Below are positions 1 to 8,754 of a DNA stretch of 64,000 nucleotides, one piece after another. Each line of letters begins with the position of its first letter. Positions within the stretch are counted from its first letter, which is position 1. The position numbers and the translations under genes were made by a program. This stretch comes from an uncultured Fulvivirga sp. Its GTDB lineage: Bacteria > Bacteroidota > Bacteroidia > Cytophagales > Cyclobacteriaceae. Under the pieces are notes generated by a model. That model saw only the letters and a list, made by a program, of their open reading frames with translations, was not told the DNA's origin and made no database searches. The DNA lies in assembly GCA_947500555.1 (NCBI GenBank), contig CANMSE010000001.1, positions 868,001-932,000 of the forward strand, read 5' to 3'.

Positions 1-735
1 GTGATGGCACTTCTTGTTTTGGTCACCGTGATAGGGTACCTATTCCCTTTTGAAACCAATGTGAGTCTATGGAGACCCTATGTAATTTGGGCCATCTATT
101 CAGTTTGGACAATTTATATCATCGCATCTGGGTTCGATTCACTTCCAATATTTCAAAAATTCCTTAAAAGAGACGAACGGCTTAACGGAGTGGAAACATG
201 GATTCTGAGCGTTTTTATTGGCAATCTTTTGGTGTGTGTGGCTTTTTGGCTATTTAATTATACCTCTTATATCGCTGGAGCTCTTATGTTCTCCTTCATT
301 TTATACCTTCTGCTGCTTTCATTGGTATTCAATAAGAAGCGAAAATCTATACTCTTCAATAGTGTTCCAAAATATGGAGCAAAGAAGATAGAGGATGAAG
401 AAGCAAATGAGTTGACCAACAAACTAAACAGGGTCCTAACAACAGAGGAGTTCTTCAAAAATGCAGATATTACACTTCCTGAAGTTGCTGATAAGCTCAA
501 AATCACTCCTCATCACCTGTCACAGTTGTTGAATGATAATTTGGAAAAGAGTTTTCCTTATTATATTAATGAATTCCGAATTGAGGCGGCTAAGGCAATG
601 ATCAAGTCAAGACCAGACCTTTCCCTCGAGGGCATAGGTTACGAATGTGGCTTCAATTCAAAATCGACCTTCTATACGGCTTTTAAAAAACATGCCGGAA
701 CAACGCCTGCAAAATATATGGAAGAGCATAAATAG
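1..735 (+). CDS. AraC-type transcriptional regulator with membrane N-terminus (5' partial)
   Basis: The C-terminal ~100 residues form an AraC/XylS DNA-binding domain with two helix-turn-helix units. The second carries the typical GYECGFNSKSTFYTAFKK block, followed by GTTPAKY. The N-terminal half is hydrophobic, with at least three or four membrane segments. This matches the 7TM-AraC architecture of the 379-residue protein at 21260-22399, to which this is shorter by roughly 135 residues. The reading frame is open to the window edge and the first codon is a GTG at base 1, so the gene most likely begins upstream of the window. It probably senses a membrane or periplasmic signal and regulates nearby genes, perhaps the PfpI-like lipoprotein just downstream. 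That target is inferred from position only. Confidence 0.85.
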   Translation: MMALLVLVTVIGYLFPFETNVSLWRPYVIWAIYSVWTIYIIASGFDSLPIFQKFLKRDERLNGVETWILSVFIGNLLVCVAFWLFNYTSYIAGALMFSFILYLLLLSLVFNKKRKSILFNSVPKYGAKKIEDEEANELTNKLNRVLTTEEFFKNADITLPEVADKLKITPHHLSQLLNDNLEKSFPYYINEFRIEAAKAMIKSRPDLSLEGIGYECGFNSKSTFYTAFKKHAGTTPAKYMEEHK

Positions 736-825
736 TTCGAATTTATAAATCAAGACGCCTGATTTATAATCAAGAATCTACTATCTCGGGCCGTCTGATA
801 TCATTGCCAAAAAAAGATTATTGGC

Positions 826-1614
826 ATGATTTACAAACAATTAAAATTACTGGTTTTGACTATTCTATCTGTCAGTTGTGCAGATATAGAAACTCCTCCT
901 GTTACAAAAGATCTTACAGGAGCGAAGGGAAACATTTTATTTATTGTTTCAAACGCAGATCACTATGGTGATTCTGACATAGAAACGGCAAATCATTTTC
1001 ATGAGATTATTTTGGCGTATGATGTGCTGGCCAATGAAGGGTATCACATCGATTTTGTAAGCCCCGAGGGCGGTGCTATTCCTATTGGTTACATCCATAC
1101 ATCCGACTCTTTGACCAAAAAGTACCTGTATGATGAACACTTTATGAATGATTTAGAACATACCTCTAGGCCCGATGAGGTGGATTCAAAAGTGTACTCA
1201 GCAGTGTATTATGTAGGAGGAGGCAGTGCTATGTTTGGCGTTCCTGAAAATGAAAAAATACAACAAATCTCCAGGTCAATTTATGAAGACAATGAAGGTA
1301 TAGTATCGACACTATGCCATGGTACAGCAGGTATCGTCAATTTGAAAACCAGTGACGGGAAATACATTTATGAGCAGAAAAAAGTGAATGGATTTCCAGA
1401 CCTGTTTGAAGATACAGAAGGAAGGTATTATCAACAGTTCCCTTTTTCGATAGAGCAAAGTATTGCTGACCGAGGAGGAGTTTTCGAATACTCCTCAGAA
1501 GGCTGGGATGGCTATATGCTATCTGACGGACGACTAATTACTGGTCAGGATCCTACTGCAGCAGCGGCAGTCGCCAGAAAAATAATTGAAGTACTAAAAG
1601 AAAATAACAACTAG
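826..1614 (+). CDS. DJ-1/PfpI-family lipoprotein (Hsp31-like class I glutamine amidotransferase fold)
   Basis: The protein has 262 residues and starts with a hydrophobic signal ending in a lipobox-like VSC (Cys18), so it is probably a lipoprotein. The rest matches the DJ-1/PfpI/Hsp31 superfamily. It has strand-1 ILFIVSNAD, a GYHIDFVSPEGG block, a YYVGGGSAMF loop and the nucleophile elbow TLCHGTAGI with Cys164 followed by His. Family members act as deglycase/glyoxalase-like enzymes, chaperones or peptidases, and the activity here is not predictable. The gap to the following gene is 11 bp, suggesting cotranscription with the beta-lactamase-fold protein. A close Hsp31-like assignment is inference; the fold and nucleophile are clear. 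Confidence 0.85.
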   Translation: MIYKQLKLLVLTILSVSCADIETPPVTKDLTGAKGNILFIVSNADHYGDSDIETANHFHEIILAYDVLANEGYHIDFVSPEGGAIPIGYIHTSDSLTKKYLYDEHFMNDLEHTSRPDEVDSKVYSAVYYVGGGSAMFGVPENEKIQQISRSIYEDNEGIVSTLCHGTAGIVNLKTSDGKYIYEQKKVNGFPDLFEDTEGRYYQQFPFSIEQSIADRGGVFEYSSEGWDGYMLSDGRLITGQDPTAAAAVARKIIEVLKENNN

Positions 1615-1625
1615 AAATTAAAGAT

Positions 1626-3326
1626 ATGACGACTCTTAGAAAAACGTATTTAACATTGGTTTTGGCAATATTGATGACTCAAATCGGTGTCACTCAAAGT
1701 ATTGTTGAAGAAGAAAAGATAGATGCACTTTTCACTGATTGGGAAGACCCAAATAAGCCGGGAGGCGCAGCAGCATTTCTCTATAATAATGAATTGGTTT
1801 ATGCCAAAGGGTTTGGAATGGCAAACCTTGAAACGGGTAAGCGGAATGATATAAACACAGCCTTCCAGCTGGCAGAACTGTCCAGGCATTTCACAGCGTT
1901 TGCTTTACTGCTATTGGAAGACGAGGGAGTGGTTGCACTTGATGATGATATTCGAAAGTATGTGCCTGAGGTACCGGATTTTGGAGAGTTAATTACACTA
2001 AATCATCTTTTAACGCACAGTAGTGGATTATATGATCTGGGCGCTTTAAGGCATATAGCAGGATGGGATGACCATGACAGGTTCGATAAAGAAGATGTAA
2101 TTAAATTAATTAGCCGACAGCAGAAACTTAATTTTTCTCCCGGATCTAATTTTGCCTACTCTGAAACGGGTATCACGCTTCTTTCCATGGTGATAGAAAA
2201 AGCAACCGACAAATCGCTTAAGGCTTATGCACAAGAAATGATATTTGACCCTGCAGGCATGACTAATACCTGGTTTGGTGACGGCAATAATTTGCCAATG
2301 GGTAATAAAAATATTGCTCAGGCCTATGTCACGAATGACGAAGTGACCGAAAAAGTAAAACCATTTTATACCATCTCAGGCCCTGTTAATCTCTATTCTT
2401 CAATTTCAGATTTGGTTAAATGGCAAAGTAATCTTTTGAACCCTACAGTAGGGAATAGAAAAATCATTGAGAAGCTAAATGCCATTGTAACATTGCCCAA
2501 TGGAAAAGAATTTAGTTCACCCCAGGGTAAGCTAACCTACGGACAGCAGTTCTATCATAAAGAAAGAGGTATCACAGAGTTATATAGAACAGGCTATTAT
2601 GCCGGATATACTAGCGCCATCTTTAGGTTTGATCAAAAGGGCTTCGTTGCCATTATACTTAGTAATGACGGGAGCTACTACAGAGGGTATTTGGGAATGG
2701 AAACGGCTTACTTATTCTTAGAAGACACTTTTTTAGAACCTTCTACTATTGACTATACCAAAGTAGGGGCTAAGAAACTTAAAGTAGATAAACTTAAGAG
2801 CTACACTGGCTCTTACTGGGATGAAGAAGGTGGGATATCCAGACAAATTATATTCGAAAATGACAGTTTGTATTACTACAGACGCCCCGGTAATCAGACA
2901 GCATTGGTGCCCCTGGGAAATGATAGATTTCAGATGAAGGTTACTTGGGATGACAAAATTTACCTCCAGTTTGAAAACGCCAAAGGCGGAATGAAGATGC
3001 AATATTTGAATGGAGAAAGTGATCCTTATCGTTTTTTCCGCTATCAACCTGTGGAGTATGCTGCAGGCCAATTAAAAGAGTTTGAAGGGTCATTTTACAA
3101 CGAGGAGTATAACTTAAGTTTTAAGGCAGAAGTAAAAGAAGGCAAGCTCTCATTAAGCAATTTTTCTACTGGAGAAATGGTACTCGCACCGGCAATGGAA
3201 AACCAGTTTACAGGAGCCACCTGGTTTTTAAGAAGTATAGAGTATGATGAAAATGGAGCAGGAGAAAAAACAGGATTCAATGTGTCTTATGAAGGCATTC
3301 GGTCGTTGTGGTTTGAAAAGATATAA
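1626..3326 (+). CDS. Beta-lactamase-fold (class C/serine hydrolase) protein with degenerate active site
   Basis: This 566-residue protein has a signal peptide (residues ~1-23). A domain of the beta-lactamase-related serine hydrolase family (class C, PBP4*-like) covers ~30-370, and a C-terminal beta-rich extension follows. The family frame is clear from the LLTHSSGLYDLG block, a GGAAAF start and an AIILSND end. However, the position of the catalytic SxxK reads E84-L-S-R87, so the nucleophile Ser is Glu and the general-base Lys is Arg. The YxN motif reads Y178-S-E180. The third box is YRTG instead of HxG or KTG. It is therefore probably catalytically dead as a serine hydrolase and may be a binding or scaffold protein. 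It lies 11 bp after the PfpI-like gene. Confidence 0.85.
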   Translation: MTTLRKTYLTLVLAILMTQIGVTQSIVEEEKIDALFTDWEDPNKPGGAAAFLYNNELVYAKGFGMANLETGKRNDINTAFQLAELSRHFTAFALLLLEDEGVVALDDDIRKYVPEVPDFGELITLNHLLTHSSGLYDLGALRHIAGWDDHDRFDKEDVIKLISRQQKLNFSPGSNFAYSETGITLLSMVIEKATDKSLKAYAQEMIFDPAGMTNTWFGDGNNLPMGNKNIAQAYVTNDEVTEKVKPFYTISGPVNLYSSISDLVKWQSNLLNPTVGNRKIIEKLNAIVTLPNGKEFSSPQGKLTYGQQFYHKERGITELYRTGYYAGYTSAIFRFDQKGFVAIILSNDGSYYRGYLGMETAYLFLEDTFLEPSTIDYTKVGAKKLKVDKLKSYTGSYWDEEGGISRQIIFENDSLYYYRRPGNQTALVPLGNDRFQMKVTWDDKIYLQFENAKGGMKMQYLNGESDPYRFFRYQPVEYAAGQLKEFEGSFYNEEYNLSFKAEVKEGKLSLSNFSTGEMVLAPAMENQFTGATWFLRSIEYDENGAGEKTGFNVSYEGIRSLWFEKI

Positions 3327-3413
3327 GGAGTAAAGACCTCTTATCTGATCAATCTGGCTGTTGGATTATAAGTAAGAGATTTTTTCATATAGTGGAGAAA
3401 CTCCTCACCACTA

Positions 3414-3506
3414 AGTAGGTCATTTCGTAACGTAGTGGAGAAATCTTAGCCATCAAGAAGGTATTGACTTTCTCGGTGGCTAAGATTCCTGGCGGAATGA
3501 CTTACT
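3414..3506. repeat. 93-bp imperfect inverted repeat (dispersed-repeat-like hairpin)
   Basis: The outer arms 3414-3427 and 3493-3506 are 14-bp inverted repeats that differ at two positions, and both differences would still form G-U pairs in RNA. Inner arms 3442-3452 and 3477-3487 are a perfect 11-bp inverted repeat (AATCTTAGCCA). The outer arm GTCATTTCG and the following GGAGAAATCT resemble a kind of palindromic intergenic repeat that I recall from Bacteroidota genomes. The element lies between convergent genes and could act as a bidirectional terminator. Confidence 0.6.
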
Positions 3507-3528
3507 AACCTAATATCTGCTTATTTTT

Positions 3529-4077
3529 TCAATAGAACTTTAGCGTGTAAGAGTACTTATCTAATTTCTGCATACCTTGAAACACTAGCTCAAGAGGCTC
3601 TCCAGTTTTCAAATGAAAGTATTGAATTCCTAATACATCTTCATCTCCTAAATACTTTTCAATACCTAAGTACTCCTTCTTTCTGTAATGTTCATAAATC
3701 TCTTTATGATAAATTCTGATTGAAGCGTTTATGCGTTCAAAAGATGCTTGTGAATCTTGTTCTATTAAAAAACATATAAAATCATATTTTTGATTGTGTG
3801 CTTTTATCCAATCAAATACTTGTGAACTATTGGTTTTTGTAAAAAGTATTTTCTTATGGAAGGCAGGAGGATGAAGTACAAGTGAATCAGGGATTTCATA
3901 AATCAATAAAATTAGTTCATCATTTTTAGACGATACTCGACTTACGTCCTCACTCAGATTGGAAGACTCGATATGAATTTTGATAGAATCAGCCACTGCT
4001 TCTAGGGAGCCATTTGCGACCGAACTGACAGCATAACTACATCCAACAATTATTAATAAATAGAACTTATAACTCAT
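3529..4077 (-). CDS. Hypothetical secreted protein
   Basis: This 182-residue protein has a likely N-terminal signal segment (LLIIVGCSYAVSSVANG). A mixed alpha/beta body follows, with no motif I recognise. The Cys at position 13 could be a lipobox (VGC), so a lipoprotein is possible. The start codon overlaps the stop of the upstream SnoaL-like gene by 4 bp (ATGA), so the two are translationally coupled and probably work together. No function is proposed. Confidence 0.7.
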   Translation of the reverse strand: MSYKFYLLIIVGCSYAVSSVANGSLEAVADSIKIHIESSNLSEDVSRVSSKNDELILLIYEIPDSLVLHPPAFHKKILFTKTNSSQVFDWIKAHNQKYDFICFLIEQDSQASFERINASIRIYHKEIYEHYRKKEYLGIEKYLGDEDVLGIQYFHLKTGEPLELVFQGMQKLDKYSYTLKFY

Positions 4078-4472
4078 CTGATCACCGTTACCTTACTAAT
4101 CTTCAGATCCGTTAGTTCATAAATGACAATGAGTTCAATGGCGTCATCATTGCCCATTCGCCCGGTGATTTTCTCATGATCAATAACCGTATTTCCGAGT
4201 ACCATTCTATTGGTCAGCTCTGAGTGGAGCTTAGGCGACTTCTCAAACAGGTTGACATAAAGTTTTCGAACAGCTTCTTTCCCATCAGCCAGCAGTTTCC
4301 CATCCACATGATTGTAAAGCCTCACATTGTCACTAAATAATGCCATGAAACCATCTATATCTCTATTATTGTAGGTTTCTAGTTGCTGTTGAACAACTTG
4401 TTCTGCCGTAAGAAGCTGCGCTCTGGAAGAGATTGAAATGATAACAAAGAGAGAAAGCGCAGTGTATTTCAT
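4074..4472 (-). CDS. SnoaL/NTF2-like secreted protein
   Basis: The protein has 132 residues, with a signal peptide (residues 1-18, ending SSRAQ) followed by a single NTF2-like/SnoaL domain. The typical start is present: QLETYNNRDIDGFMALFSDNV, then the cone-forming strands and a YELTDLKISKV end. NTF2-like pockets bind small hydrophobic ligands or catalyse isomerisation, and no catalytic residue set can be assigned here. It overlaps the downstream hypothetical gene by 4 bp. Confidence 0.75.
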   Translation of the reverse strand: MKYTALSLFVIISISSRAQLLTAEQVVQQQLETYNNRDIDGFMALFSDNVRLYNHVDGKLLADGKEAVRKLYVNLFEKSPKLHSELTNRMVLGNTVIDHEKITGRMGNDDAIELIVIYELTDLKISKVTVIR

Positions 4473-4700
4473 AAGTTAAATTTAGTGTATAAACGGCTTA
4501 CCTGAAATGACAGATTATATCATTAAATGAAATTATAAACAAACACTCAGAAATCTCACACTTTATCATTGCTCTAGTATGGCGGCAATAAAAAACTATT
4601 TGTACTGGTGATAAAATCCTGTAATATCTAACCAGATATTGAACCTTATTCAAGATTTACAGACTAACTATTAGTAATGCCATTGTTCTGCTAAAACCCC

Positions 4701-5216
4701 ATGAAAATGACAATTGAAAATCGTATATCTAAAATGTTTGGTTTGAATGATCATACTTGGATGAAGCATGCCAACCCATGGAGTGTAGCTACAAGGTTTA
4801 CAGTATTACCAATAGGTATTTTAGCAGGGTGGTCAAGAGTATGGTTAGGTGATTGGTGGTATGTGGCACTAGGAGGATCACTCCTATGGATGTTCATAAA
4901 CCCGCATCTATTCAACAAGCCAAATACTACAAAAAACTGGGCTTCTCGATGCGTATTAGGCGAGAGGGTTTATCTCCATAGAGATAAAATAGACCTGCCT
5001 AATCATCACAAAACTCCTGTTCTTCAAATTGCTAATATGACTGCTGGTGTTGGGCTTTTGCTATCAATATATGGAGTCATAATCTTTAACTTACCATATG
5101 TTATCATTGGAATTGCACTAACTATAATAGGTAAGTGCTGGTTTCTTGATAGGATGGTTTGGATCTACTTAGATACAAAGGATAATCACGAAGAATTCAA
5201 AAGTTGGGATTATTGA
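4701..5216 (+). CDS. DUF6653-like membrane protein
   Basis: This 171-residue protein has about four hydrophobic segments (around residues 28-50, 55-70, 105-125 and 125-145). Its N-terminal block WMKHANPWSVATRF and the tryptophan-rich GDWWYVALGG segment match what I remember of the DUF6653 family of small membrane proteins of unknown role. The gene stands alone: the 228 bp upstream (4473-4700) hold no gene and must contain the divergent promoters, and the downstream gene is convergent. The family assignment is from memory and moderately certain. Confidence 0.7.
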   Translation: MKMTIENRISKMFGLNDHTWMKHANPWSVATRFTVLPIGILAGWSRVWLGDWWYVALGGSLLWMFINPHLFNKPNTTKNWASRCVLGERVYLHRDKIDLPNHHKTPVLQIANMTAGVGLLLSIYGVIIFNLPYVIIGIALTIIGKCWFLDRMVWIYLDTKDNHEEFKSWDY

Positions 5217-5258
5217 TTACTTGATCAAAAACCGAAGCTTAGTAACATAACACAAGAC

Positions 5259-6014
5259 TCAACCTGCATGCAACTTACCCTCAAACAACACCTTTCTTGA
5301 CTGACTTAACTTAGCTTTAAAGTCTCCTTTTAAATGTATGATGAGGGTTTTAGGTTCGTATTGTTCAATAGAAAGCACATTTTCTATTGATACGATGTAG
5401 GAGCGATGGGTTCTGATAAATTTTTTCGGATTGAGTGCTTTTTCGAAGTAATCCATACTCTGTCTTAGTACAAATTTTTGACTAGCTGTCTGTAGGGTCA
5501 CATATTGGTCAGAAGCCTCTATCAGTACAATGTTTTGAACATCGATAAAGTGTGTTTTATTATTCGACCTGACAGAGACTCGGTTTAAATACTGGCTACC
5601 GGACGAAAAACTGCTCAATAGATTAAGGTACAGTTCTTTGTCAAAAGCACTACTTATCATTCTGGAGTGAACTCTTTCAATCGCCTCTTTTAACCGATTT
5701 GCAGTGAATGGCTTTAATAGGTAATCTACGGCATGTATCTCGAAGGCATTTACTGCGTAGTCATTAAATGCGGTAATAAATATGATTTGTGGTACATGAC
5801 TTATCTTTTTGATGACCTCTAACCCATTTAGCTCAGGCATTTCTATATCCAAAAGGATAAGGTCTGGTTTGTAATGCTCTATCATGGAAATAGCCATTTT
5901 ACCATCTTTGGCTTCTCCTAAAATCTCCACATCATTTACATCGGACAGGTGGTGTTTTATCAGCTCCCTAGCGTCTTCTTCATCATCAATAATTAGTAGC
6001 GTTATCTTTTTCAT
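5259..6014 (-). CDS. LytTR-family response regulator
   Basis: This 251-residue protein has an N-terminal receiver domain: acidic D10-D11, phospho-acceptor D56 in LLDIEMP, T/A in ITAFNDYA and K in LLKPF. A C-terminal LytTR DNA-binding domain (~145-250) contains the FIRTHRSYIVS block. The start codon overlaps the stop of the histidine kinase gene by 4 bp (ATGA), making it the cognate partner. LytTR proteins bind paired direct repeats about 21 bp apart. I found no convincing pair upstream of this operon. It ends a four-gene operon that begins at 7986. Confidence 0.95.
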   Translation of the reverse strand: MKKITLLIIDDEEDARELIKHHLSDVNDVEILGEAKDGKMAISMIEHYKPDLILLDIEMPELNGLEVIKKISHVPQIIFITAFNDYAVNAFEIHAVDYLLKPFTANRLKEAIERVHSRMISSAFDKELYLNLLSSFSSGSQYLNRVSVRSNNKTHFIDVQNIVLIEASDQYVTLQTASQKFVLRQSMDYFEKALNPKKFIRTHRSYIVSIENVLSIEQYEPKTLIIHLKGDFKAKLSQSRKVLFEGKLHAG

Positions 6015-7066
6015 ATCGGAAGACTTACTTCAGCAATAGTTCCGTTCTTATGAGCGTAAATCTTGAATTGGCTGAGATTCTTGTAAAAGGTATGTAATCT
6101 TTTTCTAAGGTTTGATAGACCTACTCCATCAGAATAGTTCTCTATTGGGGGACCGTCATTATAAATCGAAAAGTGCAATTGATCACTGACCTTTTTGGCG
6201 CAGATTTCTATATGTTCGGCTTTACTCTGTTTGGAGATACCATGTTTTATAGCATTCTCAACAAGCGGCTGAAGAAAAAAATTGGGGACCTCTACCTCCA
6301 GCAGATCATCCGGGATTTTGTAACTAACCTTTAAGTGCTTAAATCGATACTTCTCAATATTCAGGTACATTTTTACGTATTGAAGTTCTTTTTCCAGAGA
6401 TGTAATTTGCTGATTATTTTCGGTTAATGAAGTACGTAAAAGCTCACTGAGTTCTGTTGTCATATTAGCGGCAGCTTCTGTCTTTTTTTGATGAATCGAA
6501 CTGACTATTCCATTTAGTGTATTGAACAAAAAATGAGGCTGCAATTGCATTTTAAGAAAGTTAAGTCTGCTGGTTAGCAGCTCTTTTTCCAGTATAGCAT
6601 TTTTTATTTTTTCGTCTCTGCTGGCTGTTAGGTAAAGGTGGGCATGTACGACACCCACTATGGCTATGTATATAAAAAAATGCCAGTGAAATAGGTTTAA
6701 AAAGAGCGCCACTCCAATACCATAAAATGACTCCCAACCCACTGAGCCATATTGATCCAGGTTCCAAATGATCGAGTAGGCGCCTAGGTATAGAATAACC
6801 ATGGTGACTGAAATAGGTAAATGAATCAGTAATCTTGAGAAAAAGTTATCCCGGTTAATACTGAATTTATGTGCTAGCCAATAAATAATTGGCGTTAGCA
6901 ATCCCCATAGCAACCATACGAGCAATTGAATTTTAAAGATGCTAAACCACGAGTCTTCGCCTCCAGCTTGTATTGTCTTTAAGTATAGTTGACTGGCTGT
7001 AAAAATTGACACAAAACACCATACCAGTAAGCTTTGCAACCATATGGTTTTCCAGGGTCTTGTCAC
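6011..7066 (-). CDS. LytS/YehU-type sensor histidine kinase
   Basis: This 351-residue protein has about four transmembrane segments in residues 10-145. A short coiled linker leads to a His_kinase domain with H178 in QLQPHFLFN, and then an HATPase domain with the N-box VENAIKHGI and the glycine motif DGVGLSNL. There is no large extracytoplasmic sensor, so sensing may be within the membrane or through the cotranscribed DOMON protein. Translation most likely starts at the GTG at 7064-7066, which directly abuts the DOMON gene's stop. It is paired with the LytTR regulator downstream. Confidence 0.93.
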   Translation of the reverse strand: MTRPWKTIWLQSLLVWCFVSIFTASQLYLKTIQAGGEDSWFSIFKIQLLVWLLWGLLTPIIYWLAHKFSINRDNFFSRLLIHLPISVTMVILYLGAYSIIWNLDQYGSVGWESFYGIGVALFLNLFHWHFFIYIAIVGVVHAHLYLTASRDEKIKNAILEKELLTSRLNFLKMQLQPHFLFNTLNGIVSSIHQKKTEAAANMTTELSELLRTSLTENNQQITSLEKELQYVKMYLNIEKYRFKHLKVSYKIPDDLLEVEVPNFFLQPLVENAIKHGISKQSKAEHIEICAKKVSDQLHFSIYNDGPPIENYSDGVGLSNLRKRLHTFYKNLSQFKIYAHKNGTIAEVSLPI

Positions 7067-7558
7067 CTATTTCGAAAATTTAAATTTTGTATGTTTTCTC
7101 ATTGTTGAATGGTGTCCATAGTCATCGGACTGCGAGTATGCTAAAATTAACCAAAAATCCTTATCCAAAGAATGGATGAAATCATGCTTATCCCCGGAGT
7201 TAAGAGGCAATCTAAACCTGACGGTTGTTTCATTTTGTTCTTCCTTTCCGCTAATCAATGTTAGGTCATTCGTGCCACCTATGGTGTCATCTTCTTTCGG
7301 ATTACCGGCAGCTAGTACATCCATATCTATTCCTTCAACGGCCCCATTTCTTACTCTTAACAAATACAAGTCGCTTTTAACAATGGAATTGACATCGTTG
7401 AAGCCAATGCCTAACCAACCTTTTGTCGGGGCTTTCAGCTGTATCTCAATTTCATTGCCAACTACTTGATAAGTCATATTCATATTGCCTAAGGTCACTT
7501 CCTTTTGTGCATGAAGCGCAACAGGAAGTGACACTAATAAGAATATCAGAAGTCTCAT
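7067..7558 (-). CDS. Secreted DOMON-domain protein
   Basis: The ATG at 7556-7558 was chosen because it is followed at once by a signal peptide (MRLLIFLLVSLPVALHAQ) and overlaps the preceding stop by 4 bp; the longer frame to 7600 has no such start. The mature ~145 residues look like a DOMON domain, with a beta-sandwich containing the GWLGIGFND turn, a long acidic loop and a terminal HHSTMRKH segment. Known DOMON proteins bind haem or sugars, often through Met and His ligands. Cotranscription with a LytS/LytTR pair suggests a periplasmic ligand or redox sensor or a target; this is inference. Confidence 0.75.
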   Translation of the reverse strand: MRLLIFLLVSLPVALHAQKEVTLGNMNMTYQVVGNEIEIQLKAPTKGWLGIGFNDVNSIVKSDLYLLRVRNGAVEGIDMDVLAAGNPKEDDTIGGTNDLTLISGKEEQNETTVRFRLPLNSGDKHDFIHSLDKDFWLILAYSQSDDYGHHSTMRKHTKFKFSK

Positions 7559-7986
7559 GATACTTTTACAATATCCGAAAGAATGCCAACGATAACCCAT
7601 TTGCCGTCCTTTTTGGCAACAGATAATTGATATTTGAAATCATACTCATTGCTTACAGCACTGACAATAACGAAAGCGGTATTGCCTCTAACAATTTCAG
7701 CCTGCTTAATGGAGATTTTCCTTGGTGTTCCTCCAAGCTTTTTATCTCTTACCATCTGAACGAAATCTGATGCCTTAAATGGGATAAGATTACCTCCTAG
7801 GTAAGCATATTGAATCATTTCTGGCAATAAGATCTCACTTAGTTTGTCAGCCTCATTGTTGTCAACAAATTTTACGAACTTCTCCGCTACCTGTTTTATT
7901 TCATCAATGTCATTTGAAGCATAACTTGAATTGCTAAATGAAAAGGTCAATAAGGCAGTAGAGACAATTAAACGTTTTAAATCCAT
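7555..7986 (-). CDS. NTF2-like secreted protein
   Basis: The protein has 143 residues, with a signal peptide (to about residue 23, SYAS) and a single NTF2-like domain. An alpha-helical start (IDEIKQVAEKFVKFVDNNEADKL) is followed by strands ending KKDGKWVIVGIL, the usual last hairpin of lumazine-binding-like/SnoaL proteins. It is the first gene of the operon that continues into the DOMON protein, histidine kinase and LytTR regulator. The 164-bp gap to the divergent gene at 8151 must hold the operon promoter. Confidence 0.75.
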   Translation of the reverse strand: MDLKRLIVSTALLTFSFSNSSYASNDIDEIKQVAEKFVKFVDNNEADKLSEILLPEMIQYAYLGGNLIPFKASDFVQMVRDKKLGGTPRKISIKQAEIVRGNTAFVIVSAVSNEYDFKYQLSVAKKDGKWVIVGILSDIVKVS

Positions 7987-8150
7987 GATGTTTTATAGTT
8001 AGTTTAATAGCACTTACGCCTGGTTCAATATACGTTTTCCAAAATGTCGTGAAACGAAATGATTTTGTTGCAAGCCTGGTTATTCTTGGAGCAGGACTCA
8101 TATCACATACTGTTGCACCTAGGTACAAAAATTGCTTACTAACATAACCT

Positions 8151-8750
8151 ATGAAGAACCTATTTATTCTCTTAATGCTCACAGCTTGCATTAATTGCTA
8201 TAGTCAACAAGCGTATTTCCCCGGTTATATTGTTACGGTCGAAGGAGATACATTAAACGGATTGATAAGTGATAGAAAGCCGCCTCCTTTTGGTGAGATT
8301 TATAATAAAATCAGGTTTAAAGACCAGAGAGGGAAAAAGAAGCGGTTCAAACTGAGTGAAATAGTTAGTTACAAAGTTGGTGATAACCTCTTTGAAAGTG
8401 TTTGGGTAAAAAGAATAAATTCAGGGCTTAACATTTTTGATGAACGCTATCTTTTTGATGACAGAACCGGAGAAAAGGTTTTTCTAAAAGTCTCCACAAG
8501 GGGAGAACTTTCCGTCTATCGCTGGGAGTTTCAGGAACAAGGTGAGGACTTCATTGACTATGCTACCTATTTTAAAAAGATGTCAGATGACTTTATGATT
8601 CGAGCCACGCAAGGCTTATTCGGGCTGAAGAAAAAAAAGCTTGTACCATATTTTAATGACTGTGCTTCATTGCAAAGTAGGATTCAAGCAGATGAATTTA
8701 AATACGCTGAACCAATTGCAGATTATTATAATGCCGAGTGTATAAACTGA
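8151..8750 (+). CDS. Hypothetical secreted Bacteroidota protein
   Basis: The protein has 199 residues with a signal peptide (residues 1-19, ending NCYSQ). The mature start AYFPGYIVTVEGDTLNGLI is a pattern common in Bacteroidota secreted proteins, where a small beta domain carries '(G)xxVxxxGDTxxGxI'. Lysine-rich segments follow (RGKKKRF, LKKKKL). No enzymatic motif is visible. It is convergent with the permease gene ending at 8755, only 4 bp away, with no room for a separate terminator. Confidence 0.7.
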   Translation: MKNLFILLMLTACINCYSQQAYFPGYIVTVEGDTLNGLISDRKPPPFGEIYNKIRFKDQRGKKKRFKLSEIVSYKVGDNLFESVWVKRINSGLNIFDERYLFDDRTGEKVFLKVSTRGELSVYRWEFQEQGEDFIDYATYFKKMSDDFMIRATQGLFGLKKKKLVPYFNDCASLQSRIQADEFKYAEPIADYYNAECIN

Positions 8751-8754
8751 TGAA

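Noticed and set aside
267..506. Minus-strand open frame opposite the AraC-type regulator
   Set aside because: Lies entirely antisense to a clear coding region and has no homology-like motif.
2733..3071. 112-residue frame antisense to the beta-lactamase-fold protein
   Set aside because: Fully inside a real gene on the other strand; hydrophobic stretches are only the complement of the coding sequence.
8018..8081. GCCTGGTT repeated at 8018-8025 and 8074-8081 upstream of the first LytTR operon
   Set aside because: The copies are 56 bp apart, not the 21 bp expected for a LytTR pair, and no flanking similarity supports a site.
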